From Flavobacteriaceae bacterium (GTDB lineage: Bacteria; Bacteroidota; Bacteroidia; Flavobacteriales; Flavobacteriaceae): 8,492 bases of DNA. The notes beneath the pieces were generated by a model. It was not told where the DNA came from, did no database searches, and was given only the letters and a program-made list of their open reading frames with translations. Within the stretch, counting starts at the first letter, position 1. Each line of letters begins with the position of its first letter. The position numbers and the translations under genes are program-made. Location of the stretch: NCBI GenBank assembly GCA_013001365.1, contig JABDMQ010000252.1, forward strand, positions 1 to 8,492, given 5' to 3'. Below are positions 1 through 6,175 of this stretch, one piece after another.

Positions 1-210
1 GACGAATTGTTAGATCGAGGTGAAGATGTGAATTATGAAGAGGTCCTGAAAAATGTACAGGATCGGGATCATATGGATTCTACAAGAAAGGATTCCCCGC
101 TTAAGAAAGCCGAAGATGCCATTGAAATAGATAATTCAGACCTTGGTCTTGAGGAGCAGTTTGAAAAAGTCATGCAATTAGTTAGAATGACTTTAGAAGA
201 CTATGAGTAG
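1..210 (+). CDS. cmk: (d)CMP kinase (cytidylate kinase), C-terminal part only
   Basis: This is the last 69 codons of a gene that begins before the window, read in frame from base 1 to the TAG at 208-210. Cytidylate kinase transfers phosphate from ATP to CMP or dCMP in the cytoplasm, feeding CTP and dCTP synthesis. The visible part carries the family's C-terminal signature: a DRDHMDSTR segment followed by SPLKKAEDAIEIDNSDL. This is the conserved arginine/aspartate region that closes over the nucleotides, followed by the final helix. The P-loop and CMP-binding domain lie outside the window. In many bacteria cmk sits directly upstream of rpsA. Here rpsA is still close by, but two unrelated genes lie between them. 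Identification rests on the C-terminal motif alone but is distinctive. Confidence 0.9.
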   Translation, partial: DELLDRGEDVNYEEVLKNVQDRDHMDSTRKDSPLKKAEDAIEIDNSDLGLEEQFEKVMQLVRMTLEDYE

Positions 211-245
211 TATTTAGTATTTTAGAAATCAAAATAAAACATATA

Positions 246-1142
246 ATGAAAAACATATTCGTGCTATCCATACTACTTCTTATAGCTTCATGTGGTAACA
301 AGGAAAATGAGAAAAAAGCAAATAAAAACAAAGAAAATAGCAATATAGAAAAACGAATGGGAGGATTAGCACTTTATACAGTCCGTGATGATATGAGCAA
401 AGACCCGAAAGCTACATTAAGAGCTGTAGCTGAGGCAGGCTATGTTAATATAGAGGCAGCAGGATATGAAAACGGTCTTTTTTATGGAATGTCGCCCGAG
501 GCTTTCAAGAATGAGCTGAATCAATTAGGATTAGTTCCAATTAGTAGCCACCAAAGTAGTGTTTCTCTCGAGAATGCCGATAAAATGATGGCCGATGTAA
601 AGGCTGCAGGTTTCGAATATTTTGTTGTTCCTATACCACCGATGGGCCTGTTTAATTACGATAACAGCACAAATACCATGAGTATGACGGGTGGTGCAAA
701 GAATCTAGCTCAGATTTTAGATACGTTGGGAATTAAAGCTAATGCCACTGGATTGAAATTATTATATCATAATCATGATTTTGAGTTCATGAAAGATTCT
801 GAAGGAATTGTACCGATAGATTATTTACTCGAAAATTGCAATCCAGACTATGTTAATTTCCAGATGGACTTATTCTGGGTTACAAAAGCCGGTGCTGATC
901 CGGTATCCTATTTTACAAATTATCCTGATCGTTTCAAGATGTGGCATGTAAAGGACATGGATGACGAAGGTAAGTTCGCTCCAGTAGGCAAAGGCAATAT
1001 TGACTTTAAACGCATTCTTGGAGAGAAGGAAAGATCAGGGATGAGATATTATATGGTAGAGCAGGACCAGACATTCGAAATAACGCCATTAGAGGCAATC
1101 AAGATTAGCCAACATGGTATAAGGAATATTGGGTTTCAATAA
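246..1142 (+). CDS. Lipoprotein sugar phosphate isomerase/epimerase (xylose isomerase-like TIM barrel)
   Basis: A 298-residue predicted lipoprotein. Residues 1-16 form a type II signal peptide: a short Met-Lys-Asn start, a hydrophobic stretch, and the lipobox IASC with Cys16 as the expected lipidated residue. A Lys/Asn/Glu-rich linker follows to about residue 37. The rest is an AP-endonuclease-2/xylose-isomerase-like TIM barrel. Likely metal and catalytic residues are Glu70 (NIEAAG), His102 (SSHQ), His175 and His177 (YHNHDFEF), Asp208 (QMDLFW), His234 (WHVKDMD) and Glu272 (VEQDQ). The family isomerises or epimerises sugars and polyols using a divalent metal. The substrate cannot be read from the sequence. 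The protein should act outside the cytoplasm, anchored to a membrane. Its gene starts 35 bases after cmk and may be cotranscribed with it, but no functional link is apparent. It ends just before a bidirectional terminator. The family call is firm; substrate and exact location are unknown. Confidence 0.85.
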   Translation: MKNIFVLSILLLIASCGNKENEKKANKNKENSNIEKRMGGLALYTVRDDMSKDPKATLRAVAEAGYVNIEAAGYENGLFYGMSPEAFKNELNQLGLVPISSHQSSVSLENADKMMADVKAAGFEYFVVPIPPMGLFNYDNSTNTMSMTGGAKNLAQILDTLGIKANATGLKLLYHNHDFEFMKDSEGIVPIDYLLENCNPDYVNFQMDLFWVTKAGADPVSYFTNYPDRFKMWHVKDMDDEGKFAPVGKGNIDFKRILGEKERSGMRYYMVEQDQTFEITPLEAIKISQHGIRNIGFQ

Positions 1143-1164
1143 GAGTTCCAGAAAATTATGACAC

Positions 1165-1194
1165 AAAAAAAGCGGCCTTTTTGCCGCTTTTTTT
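1165..1194. terminator. Bidirectional intrinsic terminator between convergent genes
   Basis: A perfect 12-base-pair stem pairs 1165-1176 with 1183-1194 around a six-base loop (1177-1182). The core is GCGGC/GCCGC. The outer seven pairs are an A-tract on the left and a T-tract on the right, so either strand yields a GC hairpin followed by a run of U. It lies 22 bases after the lipoprotein isomerase stop and 14 bases after the stop of the minus-strand LysM gene, and so serves both. Confidence 0.92.
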
Positions 1195-1208
1195 ATTTAT
1201 GCTTTTAC

Positions 1209-1586
1209 TTATGGATTAGGAATGATCAATTCCTGTCCTGGATGAATAAGATCAGGATTTTTCAAGATATCCGTATTAGCTTCAAAAATCGCTTTGTATT
1301 TCATTGGATCATTGAAATATTGCTTGGCAATCTTTCCAAGTGTTTCTCCGCTTACTACAATATGCCTATGATAAATAGATTCGTCAGCTACTTTTATATC
1401 AGCAGAAATATCTGCTGGGTTTTCACCTCCTATATCTTTTATTTTGTCCCAAAGAATGTTCTTTTCGTATTGGGTCTTTGCAGTTCCGGAAACATGAAGA
1501 ATACCATTTTCTTCCCTTACGTCTCCGTTCTCGATGTTAAGTTCTTGGCCAAGGTCAAGAACACCTTGGTATTTAGCTTTTACCAT
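1209..1586 (-). CDS. kbp: BON-LysM domain protein, Kbp/YgaU-like
   Basis: A 125-residue soluble protein with no signal peptide or membrane segment. Residues of about 8-67 look like a BON domain (ENGILHVSGTAKTQYEKN). Residues of about 73-123 are a LysM domain: YHRHIVVSGETLGKIAKQY, then FEAN, and ending HPGQELIIPNP. The two-domain order and the LysM sequence closely resemble E. coli Kbp (YgaU), a cytoplasmic potassium-binding protein induced by osmotic and other stresses. Many genomes label such proteins simply as peptidoglycan-binding LysM proteins, although without an export signal wall binding is doubtful. The E. coli protein is about 149 residues. This one lacks the first 20 or so. An in-frame TAA two codons before the ATG at 1586 shows that it cannot start further upstream. 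It is transcribed alone, divergently from rpsA. Domain assignment is firm; potassium binding is inferred from the family. Confidence 0.85.
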   Translation of the reverse strand: MVKAKYQGVLDLGQELNIENGDVREENGILHVSGTAKTQYEKNILWDKIKDIGGENPADISADIKVADESIYHRHIVVSGETLGKIAKQYFNDPMKYKAIFEANTDILKNPDLIHPGQELIIPNP

Positions 1587-1710
1587 TTTTTAATAGAATT
1601 TAAGTATTAGTAATATGGTTTAAATATAGTAATTTGAATGCCAAGATTTTAACATTTCAAGAACATAATTTTATAAAGTCGGGTATATGCAGGTTTTTCA
1701 ATAGAATACA

Positions 1711-1742
1711 TTAGGGAATTCTAAAAATTATCAATACTTTTG
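1711..1742 (+). promoter_or_regulatory. Promoter of rpsA (Bacteroidetes type)
   Basis: TACTTTTG at 1735-1742 matches the Bacteroidetes -7 consensus TAnnTTTG exactly. It is followed by CATCCC, as is common at strong promoters in this group. Twenty bases upstream, TTAG (1711-1714) is a partial match to the -33 TTTG element. Transcription would begin near 1748, giving a 5' leader of about 110 bases before the rpsA ATG. Confidence 0.7.
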
Positions 1743-1746
1743 CATC

Positions 1747-1858
1747 CCTTTTTAGCGATTTATCGGAAAGATAAAAAGGATAAAAACAAATAATAACACT
1801 TCTGTGTGTTATTCGCATAATTCTTCCGAAGCATACAGGATACAAATTATAATCAGCT
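1747..1858 (+). promoter_or_regulatory. Structured 5' leader of rpsA (candidate S1 autoregulatory RNA)
   Basis: The stretch between the predicted start of transcription and the rpsA ATG contains two perfect 8-base-pair hairpins. The first pairs 1747-1754 with 1772-1779 (CCTTTTTA/TAAAAAGG). The second pairs 1792-1799 with 1806-1813 (AATAACAC/GTGTTATT) around a six-base loop. In addition, TCGGAA in the loop of the first hairpin (1763-1768) is complementary to TTCCGA at 1824-1829, which would make a pseudoknot enclosing the second hairpin. The last 30 bases before the ATG are A/T-rich and look unstructured. Ribosomal proteins often regulate their own mRNAs through such leaders, and S1 does so in E. 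coli. A regulatory role here is inference; the pairings themselves are visible. Confidence 0.45.
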
Positions 1859-3745
1859 ATGGCTGAAAAAAAAGAAGCAAAGGCAAAAGCTGCTCCAAAA
1901 AAAGAAGCAGCTAAAAAGACTACAAAAGCCGAGGTAGAAACTACAGAGGTAGCAGTTGAAGAAGCGCCAAAAGTAGAGGAGGTGTCTGAAGCACAGGCAA
2001 ATCCAGAAAAATTCCTTAAAGATTTTGATTGGCACAATTACGAAGAAGGTATTGAGCAAGTAGAAGACAAAAAGCTCAAAGAATTCGAGAAATTGGTTGA
2101 AGAGAATTTTGTTGACACTTTAAATGATGAAGTGGTTACAGGAAAGGTAGTACATATATCTGATCGTGATGCTATTATCGATATAAATGCAAAATCTGAA
2201 GGCGTTGTTTCATTGAACGAATTTCGTTATAACCCAGACCTTAAGGTTGGTGATGACGTAGAAGTATTGATCGATGTGCGAGAAGATGCAACTGGGCAGT
2301 TGGTTCTTTCGCATAGAAAAGCTCGTGTAATTAAAGCTTGGGATCGTGTTAATAACGCTCATGATACAGGAGAGATCGTTAATGGATTTGTAAAATGCAG
2401 GACCAAAGGTGGAATGATCGTTGATGTTTTCGGAATTGAAGCGTTCTTACCTGGATCTCAGATCGATGTTAAACCTATTAGGGATTACGACGCATATGTT
2501 GGCAAGACCATGGAATTCAAGGTGGTTAAGATAAATCATGAATTCAAGAATGTAGTCGTGTCTCATAAAGCACTTATCGAAGCTGATATCGAAGAACAGA
2601 AAAAAGAAATTATCAGTCAACTTGAAAAAGGACAGGTTCTTGAGGGTACTGTAAAGAACATTACATCTTACGGGGTATTCATTGACCTTGGTGGTGTAGA
2701 TGGACTTGTTCATATCACGGATCTTTCGTGGTCTCGTATCAATCATCCAAACGAAATAGTTGAGTTGGATCAAAAACTTAATGTTGTAATACTTGATTTT
2801 GATGAAGACAAGTCAAGAATTCAGTTAGGTTTGAAACAATTGAGTAAGCATCCATGGGAGGCTCTTGGTGTAGAGTTGAAAATTGGCGATAAAGTAAAAG
2901 GTAAAGTCGTGGTCATTGCCGATTATGGTGCTTTTATTGAAGTTGCTGAAGGTGTTGAAGGATTAATTCATGTTTCTGAAATGTCTTGGAGCACGCACTT
3001 ACGCTCTGCTCAGGACTTTGTTAAAGTTGGAGACGAAATTGAAGCTGTAATCCTTACATTGGATAGAGAAGATCGTAAGATGTCTCTTGGTATCAAGCAA
3101 TTGACACCTGATCCATGGACAGACATTACTACTAAATACCCTGTTGGGTCTAAACACAAAGGCATCGTTAGGAACTTTACGAATTTCGGTGTGTTTGTTG
3201 AACTTGAGGAAGGTATTGATGGATTGATCTATATTTCTGATCTATCTTGGACTAAGAAAGTCAAGCATCCAAGTGAGTTCTGTAATGTTAGTGACAAACT
3301 TGAGGTTGTTGTATTGGAATTGGATGTAGAAGGTCGTAAACTTAGTTTAGGCCATAAGCAAACAACTCCTAATCCTTGGGATAAATATGAAAAAGAATTC
3401 GGATTGAATTCTACTCATACAGCAGAAATCCATGAAATCGTTGATAAAGGAGCAACCATTCAATTCAATGAGGATATAGTTGCTTTTGTACCTTCTCGTC
3501 ATCTTGAAAAAGAAGATGGTAAAAAATTGAAGAAAGGCGAAAGTGCTGAATTCAAGATCATCGAATTCAATAAGGAGCTAAAGCGTGTTGTAGCATCTCA
3601 TACTGCTATCTTCAGGGAAGAAGAAGCCAAAAATGTTAGAGCGGCAGCCAGAAAGACTGCCTCTAAAAACAAAGAGAAAACTACAATTGGAGATGTTAAT
3701 GAAGAGCTTCAAGCATTGAAGGACAAAATGGATGGAAAGAAATAA
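1859..3745 (+). CDS. rpsA: 30S ribosomal protein S1
   Basis: A 628-residue S1, the small-subunit protein that binds and unwinds mRNA during initiation. Residues 1 to about 45 are a low-complexity tail rich in Ala, Lys and Glu. Residues of about 50-90 are acidic and probably helical. Six S1 (OB-fold) domains follow at roughly 91-153, 170-236, 257-326, 343-413, 428-500 and 516-581. Domains 3 to 5 are the most canonical, with YGVFIDLGGVDGLVHITDLSW, YGAFIEV...GLIHVSEMSW and FGVFVELEEGIDGLIYISDLSW (at about 271, 356 and 443). A charged tail ends the protein. E. coli S1 has 557 residues, so the N-terminal extension accounts for most of the extra length, as is usual in Flavobacteria. The ATG at 1859 begins the conserved-looking tail and follows the leader directly. 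No Shine-Dalgarno sequence is present. The gene is monocistronic, bounded by its own promoter and terminator. Confidence 0.97.
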   Translation: MAEKKEAKAKAAPKKEAAKKTTKAEVETTEVAVEEAPKVEEVSEAQANPEKFLKDFDWHNYEEGIEQVEDKKLKEFEKLVEENFVDTLNDEVVTGKVVHISDRDAIIDINAKSEGVVSLNEFRYNPDLKVGDDVEVLIDVREDATGQLVLSHRKARVIKAWDRVNNAHDTGEIVNGFVKCRTKGGMIVDVFGIEAFLPGSQIDVKPIRDYDAYVGKTMEFKVVKINHEFKNVVVSHKALIEADIEEQKKEIISQLEKGQVLEGTVKNITSYGVFIDLGGVDGLVHITDLSWSRINHPNEIVELDQKLNVVILDFDEDKSRIQLGLKQLSKHPWEALGVELKIGDKVKGKVVVIADYGAFIEVAEGVEGLIHVSEMSWSTHLRSAQDFVKVGDEIEAVILTLDREDRKMSLGIKQLTPDPWTDITTKYPVGSKHKGIVRNFTNFGVFVELEEGIDGLIYISDLSWTKKVKHPSEFCNVSDKLEVVVLELDVEGRKLSLGHKQTTPNPWDKYEKEFGLNSTHTAEIHEIVDKGATIQFNEDIVAFVPSRHLEKEDGKKLKKGESAEFKIIEFNKELKRVVASHTAIFREEEAKNVRAAARKTASKNKEKTTIGDVNEELQALKDKMDGKK

Positions 3746-3769
3746 TAATTATTTCCTGAATTAAAATGT

Positions 3770-3802
3770 AAAAGCCTTCCAATTTCGGGAGGCTTTTTCT
3801 TT
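3770..3802 (+). terminator. Intrinsic terminator of rpsA
   Basis: An 11-base-pair stem pairs 3770-3780 (AAAAGCCTTCC) with 3787-3797, with one G-U pair and the six-base loop AATTTC. It runs straight into a T-rich tail (TTTTTCTTTT). It lies 24 bases after the rpsA stop codon and before the pyrR promoter. Confidence 0.9.
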
Positions 3803-3847
3803 TAGTAAAGTTGTTCAACTTATCAATTATGGATTAATCAGTTTCTA

Positions 3848-3866
3848 TAATTTTGCACTATCTTTG
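3848..3866 (+). promoter_or_regulatory. Promoter region of the pyrR-pyrB operon, two tandem -7 elements
   Basis: Two sequences fit TAnnTTTG exactly: TAATTTTG at 3848-3855 and TATCTTTG at 3859-3866. Neither has a convincing TTTG -33 element at the usual distance. The second is the better consensus and would start transcription near 3872, leaving only about 20 bases before the pyrR ATG. Inverted repeats overlap this element (see the separate entry at 3862). Confidence 0.6.
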
Positions 3867-3884
3867 TAAACCAAAGTCATTTGG
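3862..3884. repeat. Overlapping inverted repeats across the pyrR transcription start
   Basis: CTTTG (3862-3866) and CAAAG (3872-3876) form an inverted repeat with a five-base spacer. CCAAA (3871-3875) and TTTGG (3880-3884) form a second one with a four-base spacer. The middle element is shared, so as RNA the two hairpins would exclude each other, and as DNA they make three alternating half-sites. The first half-site lies within the -7 element. The arms are only five bases long, so chance is possible. An operator function is speculative. Confidence 0.35.
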
Positions 3885-3891
3885 ATACGGT

Positions 3892-4431
3892 ATGAGTCAA
3901 AAAGTGTTGCTTAATTCTAAAGAGGTAAACATCATTCTTCATCGACTGGCTTGTCAACTTATTGAAAACCATAACGACTTTACTCAAACAGCTATCATAG
4001 GCCTACAACCCCGCGGAACATATTTAGCAGAAAGGCTTATAACGATCTTGAAAACTGAATACAAGATCAAGAATATAAATGCAGGTCATTTGGACATTAC
4101 TTTTTATCGTGATGATTTTAGAAGAAGTGATAAGCCGTTGGAAGCGAATACTACGGATATAAATTTCATTGTAGAAGACAAGAAAGTGGTTTTCGTAGAC
4201 GATGTGCTATATACGGGGCGTAGCATTCGCGCAGCGTTAACAGCAATTCAATCATTTGGAAGACCAAAAGAAATAGAACTATTAACATTAATCGACAGGC
4301 GTTTCAGTAGACACCTTCCGATACAGCCCGATTATAGAGGAAGGCAAGTGGATGCTATAAATGAAGAAAAGGTGAAAGTCAACTGGAAAGAGAATGAAGG
4401 CGAAGATGCTGTTTATTTAATCAATAATTAA
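3892..4431 (+). CDS. pyrR: PyrR: pyr operon regulator / uracil phosphoribosyltransferase
   Basis: A 179-residue type I phosphoribosyltransferase of the PyrR family. In Bacillus, PyrR binds pyr mRNA in response to UMP and also makes UMP from uracil and PRPP. Numbered from the ATG at 3892, it shows GLQPRG (about 36-41), DITFYRDDFR (68-77), the PRPP-binding loop VVFVDDVLYTGRS (99-111) and LIDRR followed by PDYRG (about 133-150). All are PyrR hallmarks, and the length matches Bacillus PyrR (181). The reading frame is open back to a TTG at 3853, which would add 13 residues. That codon lies inside a promoter element and upstream of the likely transcript start, so the ATG is preferred. It leads an operon, with pyrB 6 bases downstream. 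The leader seems too short for a Bacillus-style attenuator, so RNA-binding control of this operon is uncertain. Confidence 0.93.
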   Translation: MSQKVLLNSKEVNIILHRLACQLIENHNDFTQTAIIGLQPRGTYLAERLITILKTEYKIKNINAGHLDITFYRDDFRRSDKPLEANTTDINFIVEDKKVVFVDDVLYTGRSIRAALTAIQSFGRPKEIELLTLIDRRFSRHLPIQPDYRGRQVDAINEEKVKVNWKENEGEDAVYLINN

Positions 4432-4437
4432 TAAGAA

Positions 4438-5367
4438 ATGAGCGAATTAAGTGTTAATCACTTATTAGGAATAAAATACCTCAATCAAGAGGACATTAAA
4501 CTCATTTTTGAAACAGCCGACCATTTTAAGGAAGTAATCAATAGGCCAATAAAGAAAGTCCCATCATTAAGGGATATTACAATTGCAAATCTATTTTTTG
4601 AAAATAGCACTAGAACACGACTTTCATTTGAACTAGCCGAAAAACGATTGTCGGCAGACGTCATCAATTTTTCTGCTGCCCAGTCTTCCTTGAAAAAAGG
4701 AGAAACATTGATCGATACTGTCAATAACATACTTTCGATGAAGGTAGACATGGTCGTGATGCGTCATCCTAATCCAGGAGCAGGCATCTTCCTTTCTAGG
4801 CATGTAGAGGCTAATATCATTAATGCTGGAGACGGTGCGCATGAACACCCAACACAAGCATTACTGGATTCTTATTCAATAAGGGAGCGATTGGGTGAAG
4901 TAAAGGGAAAGAATGTTGTAATTGTCGGTGATATTTTGCATTCGAGGGTTGCTCTATCCAATATTTTTGCCTTGCAACTGCAAGGGGCAAAAGTAAAAGT
5001 TTGCGGTCCTAAAACACTTATTCCAAAGCACATCGAAAAACTTGGCGTGAAAGTTGAGACTAACCTTCGTACTGCCTTGAACTGGTGTGATGTAGCAAAT
5101 ATGCTTAGAGTTCAAAATGAACGTATGGAAATAAGTTACTTTCCATCTACAAGAGAATATACACAACAATTTGGTGTAACGAAGAAATTATTGGATAGTC
5201 TTGACAAGAATATAGTAATAATGCATCCAGGTCCTATAAACAGAGGTGTTGAAATTACTAGTGATGTGGCCGATTCTGATCAGGCGATTATTCTGGATCA
5301 GGTCGAGAATGGAGTAGCCATAAGAATGGCGATAATTTATTTACTTGCATCTAAAATTAAACAGTAA
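4438..5367 (+). CDS. pyrB: Aspartate carbamoyltransferase, catalytic subunit
   Basis: A 309-residue cytoplasmic enzyme that joins carbamoyl phosphate and L-aspartate to give N-carbamoyl-L-aspartate, the second step of pyrimidine synthesis. The carbamoyl-phosphate domain has the signature FFENSTRTRLSFE (53-65), with STRT at 57-60. The mobile Ser/Lys loop is SSLKKGET (83-90), MRHP is at 108-111 and HEHPTQALLD at 135-144. The aspartate domain has GDILHSR (164-170), MLRVQNER (222-229) and HPGPINRG (263-270). Length is typical of the family. No pyrI regulatory subunit follows, so the enzyme is probably an unregulated trimer like that of Bacillus. It starts 6 bases after pyrR and ends 2 bases before the next gene. 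Confidence 0.97.
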   Translation: MSELSVNHLLGIKYLNQEDIKLIFETADHFKEVINRPIKKVPSLRDITIANLFFENSTRTRLSFELAEKRLSADVINFSAAQSSLKKGETLIDTVNNILSMKVDMVVMRHPNPGAGIFLSRHVEANIINAGDGAHEHPTQALLDSYSIRERLGEVKGKNVVIVGDILHSRVALSNIFALQLQGAKVKVCGPKTLIPKHIEKLGVKVETNLRTALNWCDVANMLRVQNERMEISYFPSTREYTQQFGVTKKLLDSLDKNIVIMHPGPINRGVEITSDVADSDQAIILDQVENGVAIRMAIIYLLASKIKQ

Positions 5368-5369
5368 GC

Positions 5370-5702
5370 ATGATTTTTGATAAAGACGGAAATATTGTAA
5401 TTATTACCCAAGAAAAACTCTCAACACAAGAGTTTGTTCAAAGACTTGATTCTGAATATCATAGATTCAAGAATGATAATGTTGTAATAAATCTAACGGC
5501 CTTAGAGCAATTATCCTTAGACGAGATCATTGAATTTCTACAAGTATCTAATCGTCATAGGCTTGCAAAGCATTCATTTGTAATTGTAACAGACAAGGTT
5601 GATTTCGATGAAATGCCAGACGAAATAATCATCGTACCCACAATGCAAGAGGCATATGACATAATTGAAATGGAAGAGATTGAAAGAGACCTAGGATTCT
5701 GA
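5370..5702 (+). CDS. Small STAS-like protein of unknown function
   Basis: A 110-residue soluble protein that I do not recognise as a named gene. Its pattern fits a STAS-like (anti-sigma-factor antagonist) fold. An opening beta hairpin is seen in DGNIVIITQEKL, then a helix (about 18-33), a strand NVVINLTAL (37-45), and a helix beginning LSLDEIIEFLQ (48-58). Next come a strand SFVIVTD (69-75), a strand EIIIVP (85-90) and a closing helix TMQEAYDIIEMEEIERDL. In classical antagonists the loop after the second strand carries DSSG with a phosphorylated serine. Here the corresponding place reads EQLSLDE, leaving Ser49 as the only candidate. It lies 2 bases after pyrB and overlaps the next gene by one base (TGATG), so it is probably cotranslated with its neighbours. 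The fold is inferred from sequence pattern only; no sigma or kinase partner is nearby. Confidence 0.75.
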   Translation: MIFDKDGNIVIITQEKLSTQEFVQRLDSEYHRFKNDNVVINLTALEQLSLDEIIEFLQVSNRHRLAKHSFVIVTDKVDFDEMPDEIIIVPTMQEAYDIIEMEEIERDLGF

Positions 5703-6175
5703 TGGAATACAATATTGCTCAATTGAATCTTGCCAGAATGATAGCTCCAATTGACAGTCCTATTATGGCTGATTTCGTCAATAATCTTGACCGCATCAAT
5801 AACTTGGCTGAAAATTCAATTGGATTTGTATGGCGCCTTAAAGGAGAAGAAGAGAATGCAACTACTTTAAGGGTTTTCAGCGATGAATTCTTGATAATAA
5901 ACATGTCCGTTTGGGACAACTTGAATTCCCTTTTTGAATTCACATATAATACCGATCATGTTGGAATAATGAAAAGGAAGAAAGAATGGTTCAGCAAGAT
6001 GAAAGAAATGCACATGGTGCTATGGTATATAAAAGAAGGTGATACACCTTCGCCAGATGAAGCCAAAGAACGTCTTGCTTATTTAAGAGAGCATGGAGAA
6101 ACACCTCATGCCTTTTCTTTCAAGAGTCGATTCACAACCGACCATTTGGCCAATTATAAAGTCATTACTTCATGA
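5702..6175 (+). CDS. DUF3291 family protein
   Basis: A 157-residue soluble protein matching the DUF3291 family. Recognisable segments are AQLNLARMIAPIDSP (6-20), FVNNLDRINNLAENS and GFVWRLKGE (25-49), INMSVWDNLNSLFEF (66-80), then MKRKKEWFSKM (90-100), VLWYI (106-110) and the C-terminal HGETPHAFSFK (131-141). The pattern suggests a dimeric alpha+beta barrel like the antibiotic-biosynthesis-monooxygenase superfamily, with the tryptophans and histidines lining a small-ligand cavity. No function has been established to my knowledge, and nothing in the sequence fixes a substrate. Its start overlaps the preceding stop by one base and its stop overlaps the rnz start in ATGA, so all three genes are probably translationally coupled. 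Family membership is confident; function unknown. Confidence 0.88.
   Translation: MEYNIAQLNLARMIAPIDSPIMADFVNNLDRINNLAENSIGFVWRLKGEEENATTLRVFSDEFLIINMSVWDNLNSLFEFTYNTDHVGIMKRKKEWFSKMKEMHMVLWYIKEGDTPSPDEAKERLAYLREHGETPHAFSFKSRFTTDHLANYKVITS

Noticed and set aside
1158..1610. A 150-codon plus-strand open frame opposite the LysM gene
   Set aside because: Its translation is rich in Phe, Tyr, Cys and Trp without any family pattern, and it starts inside the terminator hairpin. The opposite strand encodes a clear BON-LysM protein.
1621..1644. Minus-strand promoter for the LysM gene (TATATTTA at 1628-1621 with TTG at 1644-1642)
   Set aside because: The -7 match lacks the final G and the spacing to the TTG is only about 13 bases, too short for a Bacteroidetes promoter. 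A promoter must exist in this region but I cannot place it.
1711..2059. Minus-strand open frames over the start of rpsA
   Set aside because: They are the complement of the Lys/Ala/Glu-rich S1 tail, giving runs of Phe, Ser and Cys with no recognisable domain.
2600..3360. Internal DNA repeats within rpsA
   Set aside because: The similarity is that of tandem S1 protein domains and has diverged at the nucleotide level. It is not a separate repeat element.
3770..3802. PyrR-binding attenuator before pyrR
   Set aside because: The hairpin contains GGGAGGCT, slightly like part of the Bacillus PyrR-binding loop, but the required CNGNGA loop arrangement is missing. It is a plain terminator close behind the rpsA stop, with promoter elements downstream of it.
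3853..3891. TTG start for pyrR, 13 codons upstream of the ATG
   Set aside because: The TTG lies inside a TAATTTTG promoter element and before the likely transcript start. Starting at the ATG gives the normal PyrR length.
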